Assembly: GCA_963702155.1 (NCBI GenBank)
Contig: OY969717.1
Span: 1,054,001-1,118,000, forward strand
DNA length: 64,000 nucleotides
Reading direction: 5' to 3'
Origin: G963702155 sp963702155
Lineage (GTDB): Bacteria; Pseudomonadota; Alphaproteobacteria; Micavibrionales; Micavibrionaceae
A program made the translations under genes and the position numbers. Below, piece by piece: positions 9,406 to 18,724 of this stretch (position 1 is the stretch's first letter; each line of letters starts with the position of its first letter). The notes under the pieces were generated by a model. That model did not search any database and was not told the origin of the DNA. It saw only the letters and a program-made list of their open reading frames with translations.

Positions 9406-10169
9406 TCAGCACAATATCATCTTTTTTTGACCCGAGTCACCCCGATTAGAGTCACCCTGAACGACAGTATTTGAATCTTCGCCGCTACCTCTATCATCAT
9501 TACCTTCATCTGCCTTGGCTAAATCCGGCAATAATGGTACAAACCGCACCCCCATCAAATCTTTCACTGCATATGTGTCCGCAGATTGTTTTGTATAACG
9601 ACGCAACACTTGCCCGTCTTCAGTCCCAACCGGTATTACCATCACTCCACTAATTTTAAGCTGTGATAAAAGAGCGCTCGGTGGCTCTCCTCTTGCCGCC
9701 GCTGTAACAATAATTTTGTCAAAGGGCGCTTGATCAATCCCGTAAATCGTCGGCCAGCCCAGCATCCCATCCGCGGCAATCGCTGTTACATTACGCAAGT
9801 TCAGATCTTCAAACCTTTTCTCCGCATATGTAAGTAACGGCTTATGGCGCTCAATCGTATAAACACGGCGACATAAATGAGATAAAACTGCCGTCTGATA
9901 CCCGCACCCGTGCCAATCTCCAAAACCTTATCTCTATCAGATATATTCAACGCCTCGCTCATCGCCGCGACAATAAATGGCTGGCTAATCGTCTGCCCCC
10001 GCCCGATCGGAAGCGCCATATCCTCCCACGCCCGATCTTTGACAGCCGGCGGAACAAAACAATCACGCGGCACCCGCTCCATAGCCGATAACACGCGCGT
10101 ATCCGTAATCCCCATCGTCCGAAGACGCATGATAAAACGAATGCGTTTATTGATATCTCGACTAATCAT
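9406..10169 (-). CDS. pcm: Protein-L-isoaspartate O-methyltransferase (one frameshift in this sequence)
   Basis: About 254 residues after restoring one base. Motifs: RVPRDCFVPP, then GRGQTISQPFIVAAM, and the SAM-binding motif VLEIGTGAGYQTAVLS. The frame breaks at 9900/9901 inside that motif: the third base of the Gly codon before Tyr (GG-TAT) is missing, and the correct frame resumes at TIERHKPLLTYAEKRFEDL. It repairs isoaspartyl residues in damaged proteins. After LLPDLAKA comes an unusual Asp/Ser/Gly-rich tail of about 35 residues, encoded by imperfect GTCACCC-like repeats (about 9421-9475). This may be repeat DNA that extended the frame. Confidence 0.88.
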
Positions 10170-10233
10170 AATTTATTATAGAAAAAGTAAGGAATAATAT
10201 GATATAAATTAAAACAATTTTTACACATTAAGA

Positions 10234-11082
10234 ATGAATACAAAAGCTTTATTTAGAGAACAAAATGAACAACAAAATCAGAAATCTTTTAAAAGAGAGC
10301 ATCAAAATAGTTCGATCACTATTATTCATATTGATATGCAAAATGGCATGAGCTACGCCGACGAAGATTTATACGAACAAAATATGAAAAAAGAGACACT
10401 TTTTGCAAATAAAATGAAGAATTTTGGCGCCACTAATTTTTGGTTGGCCATGGCGGATCGATACAGCCCGGACTTCCCTGAGTACTTAGAATATCCGGAA
10501 AATATGACAGTTAAAGAATTTAACGATTCTCAAACTTATGAAACACAACTCTACACCCCTGATAAAGACATTGAAAAACCTATCTACGAGATTGATCAAA
10601 ATGATCTTGTGTTTCCGTATGTTATTAAACCTGAAAAAATCGACAACGTAACAATTCTTCATACAAATCCCCCTTCCAATGATGGTTACATGAACATTTT
10701 AGCAGAAGAAAATACAAAGACGGTCATTCTAGCATCACCCAATGCAGGAAATATTTTCGCACATAAAGGAACTGACCTTGAACACCTTGGATATGGAAAA
10801 AGTACAATGTATCGAATTGCGGAAGAACTTCTCAAAAAAGATTATAATGTCATTATTCCTGAAGATTTAACAGATTTGCGTGATATCCACGATGTTGAAA
10901 AAGAAGTACATCCTGAAACAGCAAATAAGAATTTGAACACAACTTTAAAAGAGTATTTTAATAGTTTTCAAAATAAACCGGAAGCAAAGGTCTATAGAGT
11001 AAACTCTCAAGAAATCGTTGATTATATTGAAAACCTAAAAGGGCCGCAAAATAAACCTGATACATTAGATGGTCCTGCTTAA
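10234..11082 (+). CDS. Isochorismatase-fold-like protein without a recognisable catalytic Cys
   Basis: 282 residues, AT-rich, no signal peptide or membrane segment. ITIIHIDMQNGM near residue 29 resembles the first strand of cysteine hydrolases with the catalytic Asp. TKTVILASPNAGNIF near residue 168 resembles the later strand that normally carries the nucleophile Cys, but Asn occurs here instead. The fold call is tentative and activity is doubtful. It sits on the opposite strand between serS and pcm, where surE is usual in Alphaproteobacteria. The tail is Pro/Asp-rich. Function unknown. Confidence 0.6.
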   Translation: MNTKALFREQNEQQNQKSFKREHQNSSITIIHIDMQNGMSYADEDLYEQNMKKETLFANKMKNFGATNFWLAMADRYSPDFPEYLEYPENMTVKEFNDSQTYETQLYTPDKDIEKPIYEIDQNDLVFPYVIKPEKIDNVTILHTNPPSNDGYMNILAEENTKTVILASPNAGNIFAHKGTDLEHLGYGKSTMYRIAEELLKKDYNVIIPEDLTDLRDIHDVEKEVHPETANKNLNTTLKEYFNSFQNKPEAKVYRVNSQEIVDYIENLKGPQNKPDTLDGPA

Positions 11083-11092
11083 ATACGAATTT

Positions 11093-12404
11093 TTAACCTT
11101 TCGTAATCTTTTCTACTCCGCCCATGTAAGGTTTTAAAACTTTCGGCACGTGAATGCCGCCATCGGCCGCATCATAATAATTCTCCATCACAGCGATCAA
11201 CGCGCGCCCGACGGCAAGACCGGAACCATTGAGCGTATGCACGAAAGTGCGGCTTACTTCCAAAAGCAGAACTAAAACCTGTCGAAAAACCACTAGGTGA
11301 CCTGTAACGCGCATTCATGCGCCGCGCCTGAAAATCTCCACAATTGGAACAGCTTGAAATCTCGCGATACTGCTTCCTGCCCCGGCAACCAAGCCTCGAT
11401 ATCATAGGTTTTACGCGCCCCAAATCCTGTATCACCGCTACATAACATCAACAGTGCGGAATGGAATTTCCAGCTTATTCAAAATTGTCTCGGCACATCC
11501 CAACATCCGCTCATGCTCGGCCTCGCTCTCCTCTGGTGTCACAATAGACACCATCTCAACCTTATAAAATTGATGCTGGCGAAGCATGCCGCGCGTGTCT
11601 TTCCCCGCACTCACCTGCTTCTGACCTAAAACACGGCGTATAAGCGGTATATCGGCGCGGTAATGTTTCCTCATCAATAATGGATCCGGCACGAATATAT
11701 GCGTCAGCGGCACTTCAGATGTCGGTATCAACCAATGCCCCGTCGTTGTTTGAAACTGATCTTCCGCAAATTTCGGCAATTGTCCCGTCCCAAACATCGC
11801 GTTATCCCGTACCAACAATGGCGGTGACACCTCTGTATACCCATGCTCGCCCGTATGCACATCAAGCATAAATTGCGCCAGCGCGCGCTCCAACCGCGCC
11901 AGACCACCGCTCAACATAACAAACCGCGCACCGGACATTTTCGCCGCCGTTTCAAAATCCATCAGGCCAAGCACTTCACCGATTTCCACATGATCCGGCC
12001 CTTGCTTTTGTAATTTATGTCTCACCCCATGCGCAGCTCAACATTATCGCTCTTCATCCGCGCCATCCGGCACATCATCGGCCATCAAATTTGGCATACC
12101 CGCCAAATGCTGATTCAAGGCTCTCCGCCAGCGTGCGCTCACGCTCTTCCAGCTCGCCCATCTCGGTCTTCATCGCGGAAACCTTATCCATCTGCGCCTG
12201 CGCATCGCCGCCGGATTTCTTGATCTCGCCAATTTTCTTGGACTTCTCGTTCCGCGCCGCTTGCAACTCCTGCAATTGCGTTTGAACCGCGCGCCGATCC
12301 TCATCCAACTTCAAAATCGCCGGCGTTTGCGCATCCAATCCGCGCCGCGCCCATCCTGCATCAAAGGTTGACGGATTTTCCCTGATCGCTTTAATATCGT
12401 GCAT
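11093..12404 (-). CDS. serS: Seryl-tRNA synthetase (six indels in this sequence)
   Basis: Translating across the breaks gives about 435 residues, normal for SerRS. The N-terminal coiled-coil arm starts MHDIKAIRENPSTFD. Class II motifs follow: TEVSPPLLVRDNAMFGTGQL, SEVPLTHI, SSCSNCGDFQARR and FVHTLNGSGLAVGRALIAV. Breaks lie at 12116 (CTT+G), 12052 (GAA+G), 12025/12026 (third base of a Gly codon missing), 11449 (GTT+G), 11370 (GCA+G) and 11249 (CCG+C). In each doubled case both single-base readings are synonymous. Six net corrections make the length divisible by three. SerRS is essential, so I take the breaks as assembly errors. Confidence 0.9.
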
Positions 12405-12489
12405 ATTATTCTTTTCGTAATATTGGTTTTATCTATACTAACTATAGGTAATACTCATAATAGCCTTCATACAAGAGCACAAGTCATCA

Positions 12490-13365
12490 ATGAACAAAGT
12501 TTACAAAATCATAAAACCAGACGCCCCCCTGCCCCTTGTTTTTGATTTCCCGCATAGCGGTACAATCTACCCTGACGATTTTGGATACGCATGTGATTTT
12601 AAGGATTTGGTCAATACTGAGGACAAATACGTCAATGATCTATTTGAAAACGCGCCCGATTTTGGCGGCGTATTGCTAATGGCCAAATTTCCGCGCTGCT
12701 ATATTGATGTAAACCGCGCCCACAATGATATTGACCCGAACTTGCTCATGAAAAAATGGAGTGATGACACAATCGCGCCCAGCGCAAGATCCCATGCCGG
12801 TATTGGCCTAATCCGCCGGCTCGTTCATCCAGGCACACCGGTATATGACCGGTATTTAACCGAAGCAGAAATAAGAAATCGCATTGATACATATTATACG
12901 CCTTATCATAAGGCGCTTCAGAATTTAATGGATGAAGCCCATTATAATTACGGTCAGGTCTGGCATATTAATTGCCATTCAATGCCCGCAAGCAGTGCAT
13001 TTCCAAAGAAAAACCTGACGCTTACCGGAAACCGCCCCGTTGCCTCCGATTTTGTGCTTGGCGATCGGGATGGCACGTCATGCGACATAAATTTTCGTAA
13101 GTCATTACAAAGCTTTATATCAAATCTAGGATACACCGTAACCATCAATGATCCTTTTAAGGGGGTCGCGCTTATAAAACAATACAGTGCCCCAAATCAA
13201 GGAAAAAACAGCCTTCAGATAGAGATAAACAAGGGACTTTACATGAACGAACAAACAAATCAGAAAAACGCCAAGTATGGCCGCTTAAAAAATGATATCG
13301 AGCGTATTATGATGTTTTGCGCCAACTATGTGAGAAGTAACCTGACAACGATAGCGGCGGATTAA
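12490..13365 (+). CDS. N-formylglutamate amidohydrolase family protein
   Basis: 291 residues. VFDFPHSGTIYPDDF near residue 18 and RCYIDVNRAHNDIDP near residue 75 are the conserved blocks of the family, with metal-binding His and Asp/Glu residues. HINCHSMP lies in mid-protein. Members hydrolyse N-formylglutamate to glutamate and formate in histidine degradation, but no hut gene is nearby, so the substrate is uncertain. It is divergent from serS. Confidence 0.88.
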   Translation: MNKVYKIIKPDAPLPLVFDFPHSGTIYPDDFGYACDFKDLVNTEDKYVNDLFENAPDFGGVLLMAKFPRCYIDVNRAHNDIDPNLLMKKWSDDTIAPSARSHAGIGLIRRLVHPGTPVYDRYLTEAEIRNRIDTYYTPYHKALQNLMDEAHYNYGQVWHINCHSMPASSAFPKKNLTLTGNRPVASDFVLGDRDGTSCDINFRKSLQSFISNLGYTVTINDPFKGVALIKQYSAPNQGKNSLQIEINKGLYMNEQTNQKNAKYGRLKNDIERIMMFCANYVRSNLTTIAAD

Positions 13366-13371
13366 GCATCA

Positions 13372-13440
13372 ATGTCATTCTGAGCAAAGCGAAGAATCTG
13401 TTATTTAAGATATCCTTCGACTAAAACCTGAGGATGACAT
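13372..13440. repeat. Intergenic palindromic repeat (ATGTCAT...ATGACAT)
   Basis: The unit opens with ATGTCATTCTGAGCAAAGCG and closes with CCTGAGGATGACAT, an imperfect inverted repeat of about 69 bases. Dispersed elements of this TCATTCTGAGCGAAGCG type are common between genes in many bacteria. It lies between the convergent formylglutamate hydrolase and lipB genes and may form a transcript-end hairpin. Confidence 0.7.
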
Positions 13441-13443
13441 AAA

Positions 13444-14061
13444 TCAAAAAACCTTACCCCAGGCATTTTTAAGCGCCACATTCAATGCATTCATATCCGT
13501 ATCTATCCCCAAATCCGCAAGCGATGTAACGCCATATTCGGAAATGCCGCATGGGACAATACCATCAAAATGCGTAAGGTCGGGGTCTAAGTTAATTGCA
13601 ATACCGTGAAACGCAATCCAGTGACGCACACGCACGCCAATCGCCGCAATCTTTTTGTCACCATCCAGCGTATCAACCCAAATACCAATGCGCCCCTCGC
13701 GCCGCTCACCCGTAATGTCAAAATGAGCCAGCGTACGAATAATCCATTCTTCCAACGACCAGATATAGCGTTTGATATCCGGCTCGTTTTGCCACGCCTT
13801 CAAATCTTTAATAACATAGGCGACCCGCTGACCCGGCCCATGATACGTATATTCACCGCCCCGCCCCGCTTCAAAAACCGGAAATCGAGTGCTCAGCAAA
13901 TCCGGCGTTTTCGCGCTTGTCCCCGCTGTGTAGAGCGATGGATGCTCCAAGAGCCAGACACAATCGCGCGCATCCCCGCTACGTATTCCCGCCACCCGTC
14001 GATCCATAAAATCGAGTGCATCTTGATAAGCCACCGCCTCCGTTGAGATTTTCCATTCCAT
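13444..14061 (-). CDS. lipB: Octanoyltransferase LipB
   Basis: 205 residues. It transfers octanoyl from acyl carrier protein to lipoyl domains. Motifs: WLLEHPSLYTAGTSA, GRGGEYTYHGPGQRVAYVI, the catalytic Lys in DKKIAAIGVRV and the catalytic Cys in IVPCGISEYGVTSL. RHWIAFHGIAINLDPDL is also conserved. Length is typical. No lipA neighbour is visible. It stands as a single gene ending next to the palindromic repeat. Confidence 0.95.
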   Translation of the reverse strand: MEWKISTEAVAYQDALDFMDRRVAGIRSGDARDCVWLLEHPSLYTAGTSAKTPDLLSTRFPVFEAGRGGEYTYHGPGQRVAYVIKDLKAWQNEPDIKRYIWSLEEWIIRTLAHFDITGERREGRIGIWVDTLDGDKKIAAIGVRVRHWIAFHGIAINLDPDLTHFDGIVPCGISEYGVTSLADLGIDTDMNALNVALKNAWGKVF

Positions 14062-14188
14062 AGCCCCTTATTTAGAAGCATTTTTCTCGCACTGCAACGT
14101 ATAAACCGTCTTGCCAGCAATAAAATCATGGGCTATACATCGATCTTGTTCGTTATAAAAAAATATAATTTGAACATAAAACAGATAG

Positions 14189-14276
14189 GCGGCCGTGGCG
14201 GAACCGGTAGACGCGCCAGACTAAGGATCTGGTGGAGCATAGCTCCTTGGAGGTTCAAGTCCTCTCGGCCGCACCA
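14189..14276 (+). tRNA. tRNA-Leu (anticodon AAG)
   Basis: 88 bases including the encoded CCA. The acceptor stem GCGGCCG pairs with CGGCCGC, discriminator A. The anticodon stem CCAGA/TCTGG encloses loop CTAAGGA, so the anticodon is AAG. The long variable arm GTGGAGCATAGCTCC and the T-loop TTCAAGT are typical of tRNA-Leu. A34 would be read as inosine if deaminated and would decode CUU and CUC. Confidence 0.95.
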
Positions 14277-14329
14277 TCTGACTTGAAGAATAAAATAATT
14301 CATCTGCCCTCAGCACAAAAAGGCACATC

Positions 14330-16642
14330 ATGAGCGATAACAAAACCCCCGAACAGGATGCCTTTTACCAAAGCGCATTGGATTACCATAAAAAAGGCCG
14401 CCCTGGTAAAGTCGCTCTTAAAGCTACAAAGCCTTTGGCTACACAAACCGACTTGGCACTGGCATATTCTCCTGGCGTGGCCGCACCATGTTTAGAAATC
14501 GAAAAAGACCCCCTCAAGGCTTATGATTATACGGCTAAGGGTAACACCGTTGCCGTTATCACAAATGGAACGGCTGTTCTGGGCTTGGGCAATATAGGCG
14601 CATTAGCCTCAAAACCGGTTATGGAAGGGAAGTCCGTCCTATTCAAAAAATTCGCCAATATTGATTCGGTCGATGTTGAAATTGATGAAACCGACATTGA
14701 TAAATTCGTTGATATTGTTGCATCTTTAGAGCCAAGCTATGGCGGTATTAATTTGGAAGATATCAAAGCGCCTGAATGTTTCGAGATTGAGCGCCGCTTG
14801 AAAGAGCGCATGAAAATTCCCGTTTTTCATGATGATCAGCATGGAACGGCCATTATTGTCGGCGCGGCCTTCCAGAATTGGATCAAATGGTCAGGGCGCG
14901 ATATGAAAGATATCAAACTCGTGGCCTCTGGCGCGGGCGCATCCGCCATTGCGTGTTTGACGTTGTTGGTCGGAGCCGGATTACCAAAGGAAAATATAAT
15001 TGTTTGTGATCGTTCAGGCGTAATTTATGAAGGCCGCAGCGAAAGCATGGATCCTATTAAGGAACGGTTTGCTTCCAAAACCGACTGCCGCACATTATCT
15101 GATGCCATTAAGGGCGCGGATGTATTTTTGGGCTTATCTGGCCCCGGCGCCCTTAAAAAGGAACAAGTGGCAACCATGGGTGATGCCCCGCTCATTATGG
15201 CTTTGGCAAACCCGACACCCGAAATAATGCCCGAAGAAGCCAAAGAAGCCAAACCAAACTGTATTGTTTGCACCGGTCGCTCTGATTATACAAATCAGGT
15301 CAATAACGTCTTGTGCTTCCCCTTTATTTTCCGCGGCGCGCTTGATGTCGGAGCAACGACAATAAATGAGGAAATGAAACTGGCATGTGTAAAGGCTATT
15401 GCCGAGCTTGCACGTAAGGAGCCCTCTGCCGAAGTTGCCGCCGTTTACAGCGATGAAGATTTGACCTTTGGCCCTGACTATCTTATTCCAAAACCATTCG
15501 ACCCACGCCTCATTGTTGATTTGCCGATTGCCGTTGTTAAAGCCGCAATGGAAAGCGGCGTAGCCACCCGTCCGATCACTGATTTTGAAGCCTATAAAAA
15601 TAAATTGCGCCAATTCTTTATCCGCTCGCAATTGGTCATGCGTCCAATTTACACCCGCGCCCGCGAAAACCCAAAACGCGTCGTATATTGCGAAGGTGAG
15701 GAAGACCGCGTTTTACAAGCGGTACAAACCGTATTGGATGAAAACCTTGCAAAACCTATACTAATCGGGCGGCGTAAAGTGGTGGAAACACGCGCCAAAC
15801 GCATGGGTCTGCGCATAAAAATTGATGAAAATGTACAATTGATCGACCCTGAAGATGACCCGCGATACCGTAATTATTGGGAAAGCTATCATAAAATCAT
15901 GGAACGTCGCGGCATTACCCCCGCCGATGCCCGCATGATCTTACGTACGAATACAACAGTTATCGGCGCGCTGATGATGACGAAAGGTGAAGCCGACGCT
16001 ATGCTTTGCGGTACAACTGGACAATACCGTCATCATGTTAGCGACATTATTGATGTCATCAAACTCAAACCCGGCGTTGAAACACCTGCCGCCATGAACG
16101 GTCTTATTGTAAACCGCGGCACATATTTTTTCTGTGACACGCAAATGAATGCAAAGCCGACAATCTCGCAAATATCCGAGATGACAATGCTGGCATCACA
16201 AGAGGTAAAACGTTTTGGCATCACACCAAAAGTTGCCCTGCTTTCCAATTCCAATTTCGGAAACATTATGGACTGCGATTCCGCCGTTAAAATGCGCGAC
16301 GCTTTGATGGACATCCGAAACCGTGATCCCGATTTAGAGATCGAAGGCGAAATGCAAGCCGATATGGCGCTTGTGGAAGACCTACGCAAAACAATCATGC
16401 CAAACTCTAAACTAACCGGCGAAGCCAATACGTTCATAATGCCCAATGTTGAATCCGCCAATATCGCCTTTAACATGGTGCGTGTTATGGCAGACGGCAT
16501 AAGTATCGGCCCGATTCTACTTGGTATCAATAAACCAGCGCATGTCTTAACGCCGTCTACAACACCGCGCGGCATTATTAATATGACAGCCCTGGCCAGC
16601 GTTAGCGCACAAGTCGCCGCCGAAGAAAAAGCGGATAATTAA
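14330..16642 (+). CDS. maeB: NADP-dependent malic enzyme with phosphotransacetylase-like domain
   Basis: 770 residues, the standard length of MaeB fusions. The N-terminal malic domain has AYSPGVAAPCLEI and GLGNIGALASKPVMEGK. The NAD(P)-binding domain has VFHDDQHGTAIIVGAAF and GAGASAIACL (about 165-390). The C-terminal PTA-like domain (about 430-760) has YCEGEEDRVLQAVQTVLDE and ends MPNVESANIAFNMVRVMADG. It converts malate to pyruvate with CO2 release. The PTA-like part is generally regulatory, sensing acetyl-CoA, rather than active. Single gene just downstream of tRNA-Leu. Confidence 0.96.
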   Translation: MSDNKTPEQDAFYQSALDYHKKGRPGKVALKATKPLATQTDLALAYSPGVAAPCLEIEKDPLKAYDYTAKGNTVAVITNGTAVLGLGNIGALASKPVMEGKSVLFKKFANIDSVDVEIDETDIDKFVDIVASLEPSYGGINLEDIKAPECFEIERRLKERMKIPVFHDDQHGTAIIVGAAFQNWIKWSGRDMKDIKLVASGAGASAIACLTLLVGAGLPKENIIVCDRSGVIYEGRSESMDPIKERFASKTDCRTLSDAIKGADVFLGLSGPGALKKEQVATMGDAPLIMALANPTPEIMPEEAKEAKPNCIVCTGRSDYTNQVNNVLCFPFIFRGALDVGATTINEEMKLACVKAIAELARKEPSAEVAAVYSDEDLTFGPDYLIPKPFDPRLIVDLPIAVVKAAMESGVATRPITDFEAYKNKLRQFFIRSQLVMRPIYTRARENPKRVVYCEGEEDRVLQAVQTVLDENLAKPILIGRRKVVETRAKRMGLRIKIDENVQLIDPEDDPRYRNYWESYHKIMERRGITPADARMILRTNTTVIGALMMTKGEADAMLCGTTGQYRHHVSDIIDVIKLKPGVETPAAMNGLIVNRGTYFFCDTQMNAKPTISQISEMTMLASQEVKRFGITPKVALLSNSNFGNIMDCDSAVKMRDALMDIRNRDPDLEIEGEMQADMALVEDLRKTIMPNSKLTGEANTFIMPNVESANIAFNMVRVMADGISIGPILLGINKPAHVLTPSTTPRGIINMTALASVSAQVAAEEKADN

Positions 16643-16784
16643 ATATAGACTTGTTTTTTAAGAAAACGGCAAGCACATCCTTTTTTCACTCTGTTTTATT
16701 GTTCCTAAATATTGTATAAAATTAAACAGATAAAAAAGCGCGCATGCGCGAATTCAAAAACAAACCAAAAAAGTTTTGCACCGT

Positions 16785-18155
16785 ATGAGCGATCTAACAA
16801 AAGAAGATATCGCCTATCACATTTCTGATGATGAGATCAAAAGCATCATAGAGGCTGTACGTGCACAGGATACCGATACGGTTGCCAATTACCTGACCGA
16901 TTTAAGCGCGGCTAACACGGCCGACTTAATCGCAAAAATTCCTGATGAAGATCGCGCCGAACTTCTTGCAATGTATAGCGAGTTCATCGTCCCCTTCACA
17001 TTTTTGGAGATGGATCGCGAATTGGTACGTATATCGCTAACATCTATGCCCGTGATTGAAATCGCCAGCATGATATCAAAGTTGGAAAGCGATGATGCAC
17101 TGGAAATAATCACTGCCCTTGATGATGATCTGCAGCAAGATGTCATCCGCAAGTTGTCGGCTAAAATGCGCGCCGCCGTACAAGAAGGCCTAGCCTTCCC
17201 CGAAGATAGCGCCGGACGGTTAATGCAGCGCGAATTTGTAGCCGTACCTCAATTTTGGAGCGTTGGCCGCACCATTGATTATTTACGTGCCGCCGCCGAT
17301 GACCTGCCGGAAGATTTTTTTGATGTGTTCATTATAAATCCTGCGTATCATATGAAAGGGCAAATCCCGCTTAATAAACTGGTGCGCGCAAACCGCGATG
17401 AAAAATTGCAAGACTTAACGCTGGATGAAAGCCACCCCATTCCCGCTAATATGGATCAGGAGGAGGTCGCCCATATTTTCCGGCGCGATGACATTGGTTC
17501 CGCCCCTGTTCTGGACGAAAATAACCGCCTGATCGGTGTCATCACTATTGATGATGTTGTAGACGTTATTGATGAAGAAGCCCAAGAAGATATCTTACGC
17601 CTCGCCGGTGTGGATCAAGGGGATTTATACCGCGCCGTATGGTCCACAACCGGTACGCGCTTTCGCTGGCTTTTTGTAAATCTCTTAACTGCCATCGCTG
17701 CCTCGCTGGTTATTTCAGCGTTCGAAACAACCATACAAGAAATAGTTGCGCTTGCTGTCCTTATGCCAATCGTTGCGTCCATGGGCGGCAACGCAGGCAC
17801 TCAAGCGCTAACAGTTGCTGTACGAGCTCTTGCAACACGCCAGCTTTCAAAGACAAATATGTCCCGCATTATTTGGAAAGAGGCGCTGGTCGGCTCTTTA
17901 AACGGTATCGCCTTTGCGGTCATAACCGGCATCATATCCGCGCTGTGGTTCTCAAATCCAATGCTTGGCGGCGTTATTGCGGCGGCAATGATTATAAACC
18001 TATGCACAGCCGGAATTTTTGGGGCGGCCATACCAATCTTGCTAGATAAAATGGGAAGCGACCCTGCCATTTCTTCAACTGTATTGCTCACAACCGTAAC
18101 TGATATTGTTGGCTTTTTCGCCTTTTTGGGCTTGGCCGCGCTTGTATTGTTCTAA
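16785..18155 (+). CDS. mgtE: Magnesium transporter MgtE
   Basis: 456 residues from ATG 16785 (an upstream TTG at 16776 is less likely). The acidic N-domain (about 5-125) is followed by two CBS modules (about 130-255, with IGSAPVLDENNRLIGVITID). Five membrane helices follow (about 285-456). The transport signature LMPIVASMGGNAGTQAL is complete. The channel imports Mg2+ and the cytoplasmic N and CBS domains gate it by Mg2+ level. Single gene followed closely by the acetyltransferase. Confidence 0.95.
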   Translation: MSDLTKEDIAYHISDDEIKSIIEAVRAQDTDTVANYLTDLSAANTADLIAKIPDEDRAELLAMYSEFIVPFTFLEMDRELVRISLTSMPVIEIASMISKLESDDALEIITALDDDLQQDVIRKLSAKMRAAVQEGLAFPEDSAGRLMQREFVAVPQFWSVGRTIDYLRAAADDLPEDFFDVFIINPAYHMKGQIPLNKLVRANRDEKLQDLTLDESHPIPANMDQEEVAHIFRRDDIGSAPVLDENNRLIGVITIDDVVDVIDEEAQEDILRLAGVDQGDLYRAVWSTTGTRFRWLFVNLLTAIAASLVISAFETTIQEIVALAVLMPIVASMGGNAGTQALTVAVRALATRQLSKTNMSRIIWKEALVGSLNGIAFAVITGIISALWFSNPMLGGVIAAAMIINLCTAGIFGAAIPILLDKMGSDPAISSTVLLTTVTDIVGFFAFLGLAALVLF

Positions 18156-18175
18156 ACTAAAAAGAAACCAACATT

Positions 18176-18709
18176 ATGTCCGCATCAAAACTTGTAAAAC
18201 CCGCAATCGCATATCAGGAAGGCTTTTTAAAAGCATTGGATGAATATCACAAAGAAGGCAGATATACTTTTCTGGATCGTACAGTAATTTCTAAAAGCTT
18301 CAAAAGTTTTGTAGATGATTTAAACGACGGGCACAGGCATACGCACAAAACCTTTGCTGATTGGGTTGAAACCGTACCGGAAACAACACTTTGGATGGTA
18401 AAAAATGATGAATATATTGGCTCTTTCAAAATTCGCCACCGCCTGAACTGGCATTTGGAAAAATGGGGCGGGCACATTAATTTTTTAATCCGTCCATCCA
18501 TGCGCGGCAAAGGATTTGGTAAAAAAATTCTTCAAAAAGGAATGCCTTTTGTCTGCTATTTAGGGGTTGATCGCGCCTTAATAACGGTTGATCCCGCGCA
18601 TAAAAGCGCCGCACATATTATAGAGTTCTGCGGCGGCAAATACGAAGACACAACGCCAAATACTGTGCGCTTCCCCGAACGTGCACGCTATTGGCTTGAA
18701 TGTTGTTAA
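18176..18709 (+). CDS. GNAT family N-acetyltransferase
   Basis: 177 residues. The acetyl-CoA motif A region is present as INFLIRPSMRGKGFGKKIL near residue 101, with the R/Q-x-x-G-x-G/A loop read as RGKGFG. A C-terminal ITVDPAHKSAAHIIEFCGG follows, as in the motif-B helix of GNAT enzymes. The acceptor is unknown. It starts 20 bases after mgtE and ends 15 bases before the PBP gene, so it may be co-transcribed with them. Confidence 0.85.
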   Translation: MSASKLVKPAIAYQEGFLKALDEYHKEGRYTFLDRTVISKSFKSFVDDLNDGHRHTHKTFADWVETVPETTLWMVKNDEYIGSFKIRHRLNWHLEKWGGHINFLIRPSMRGKGFGKKILQKGMPFVCYLGVDRALITVDPAHKSAAHIIEFCGGKYEDTTPNTVRFPERARYWLECC

Positions 18710-18724
18710 ACATACGCTTATATA

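Noticed and set aside
11093..12404. serS as a decayed pseudogene
   Set aside because: All motifs remain, breaks occur only at third positions, and the gene is essential. True decay would also show missense and stop mutations.
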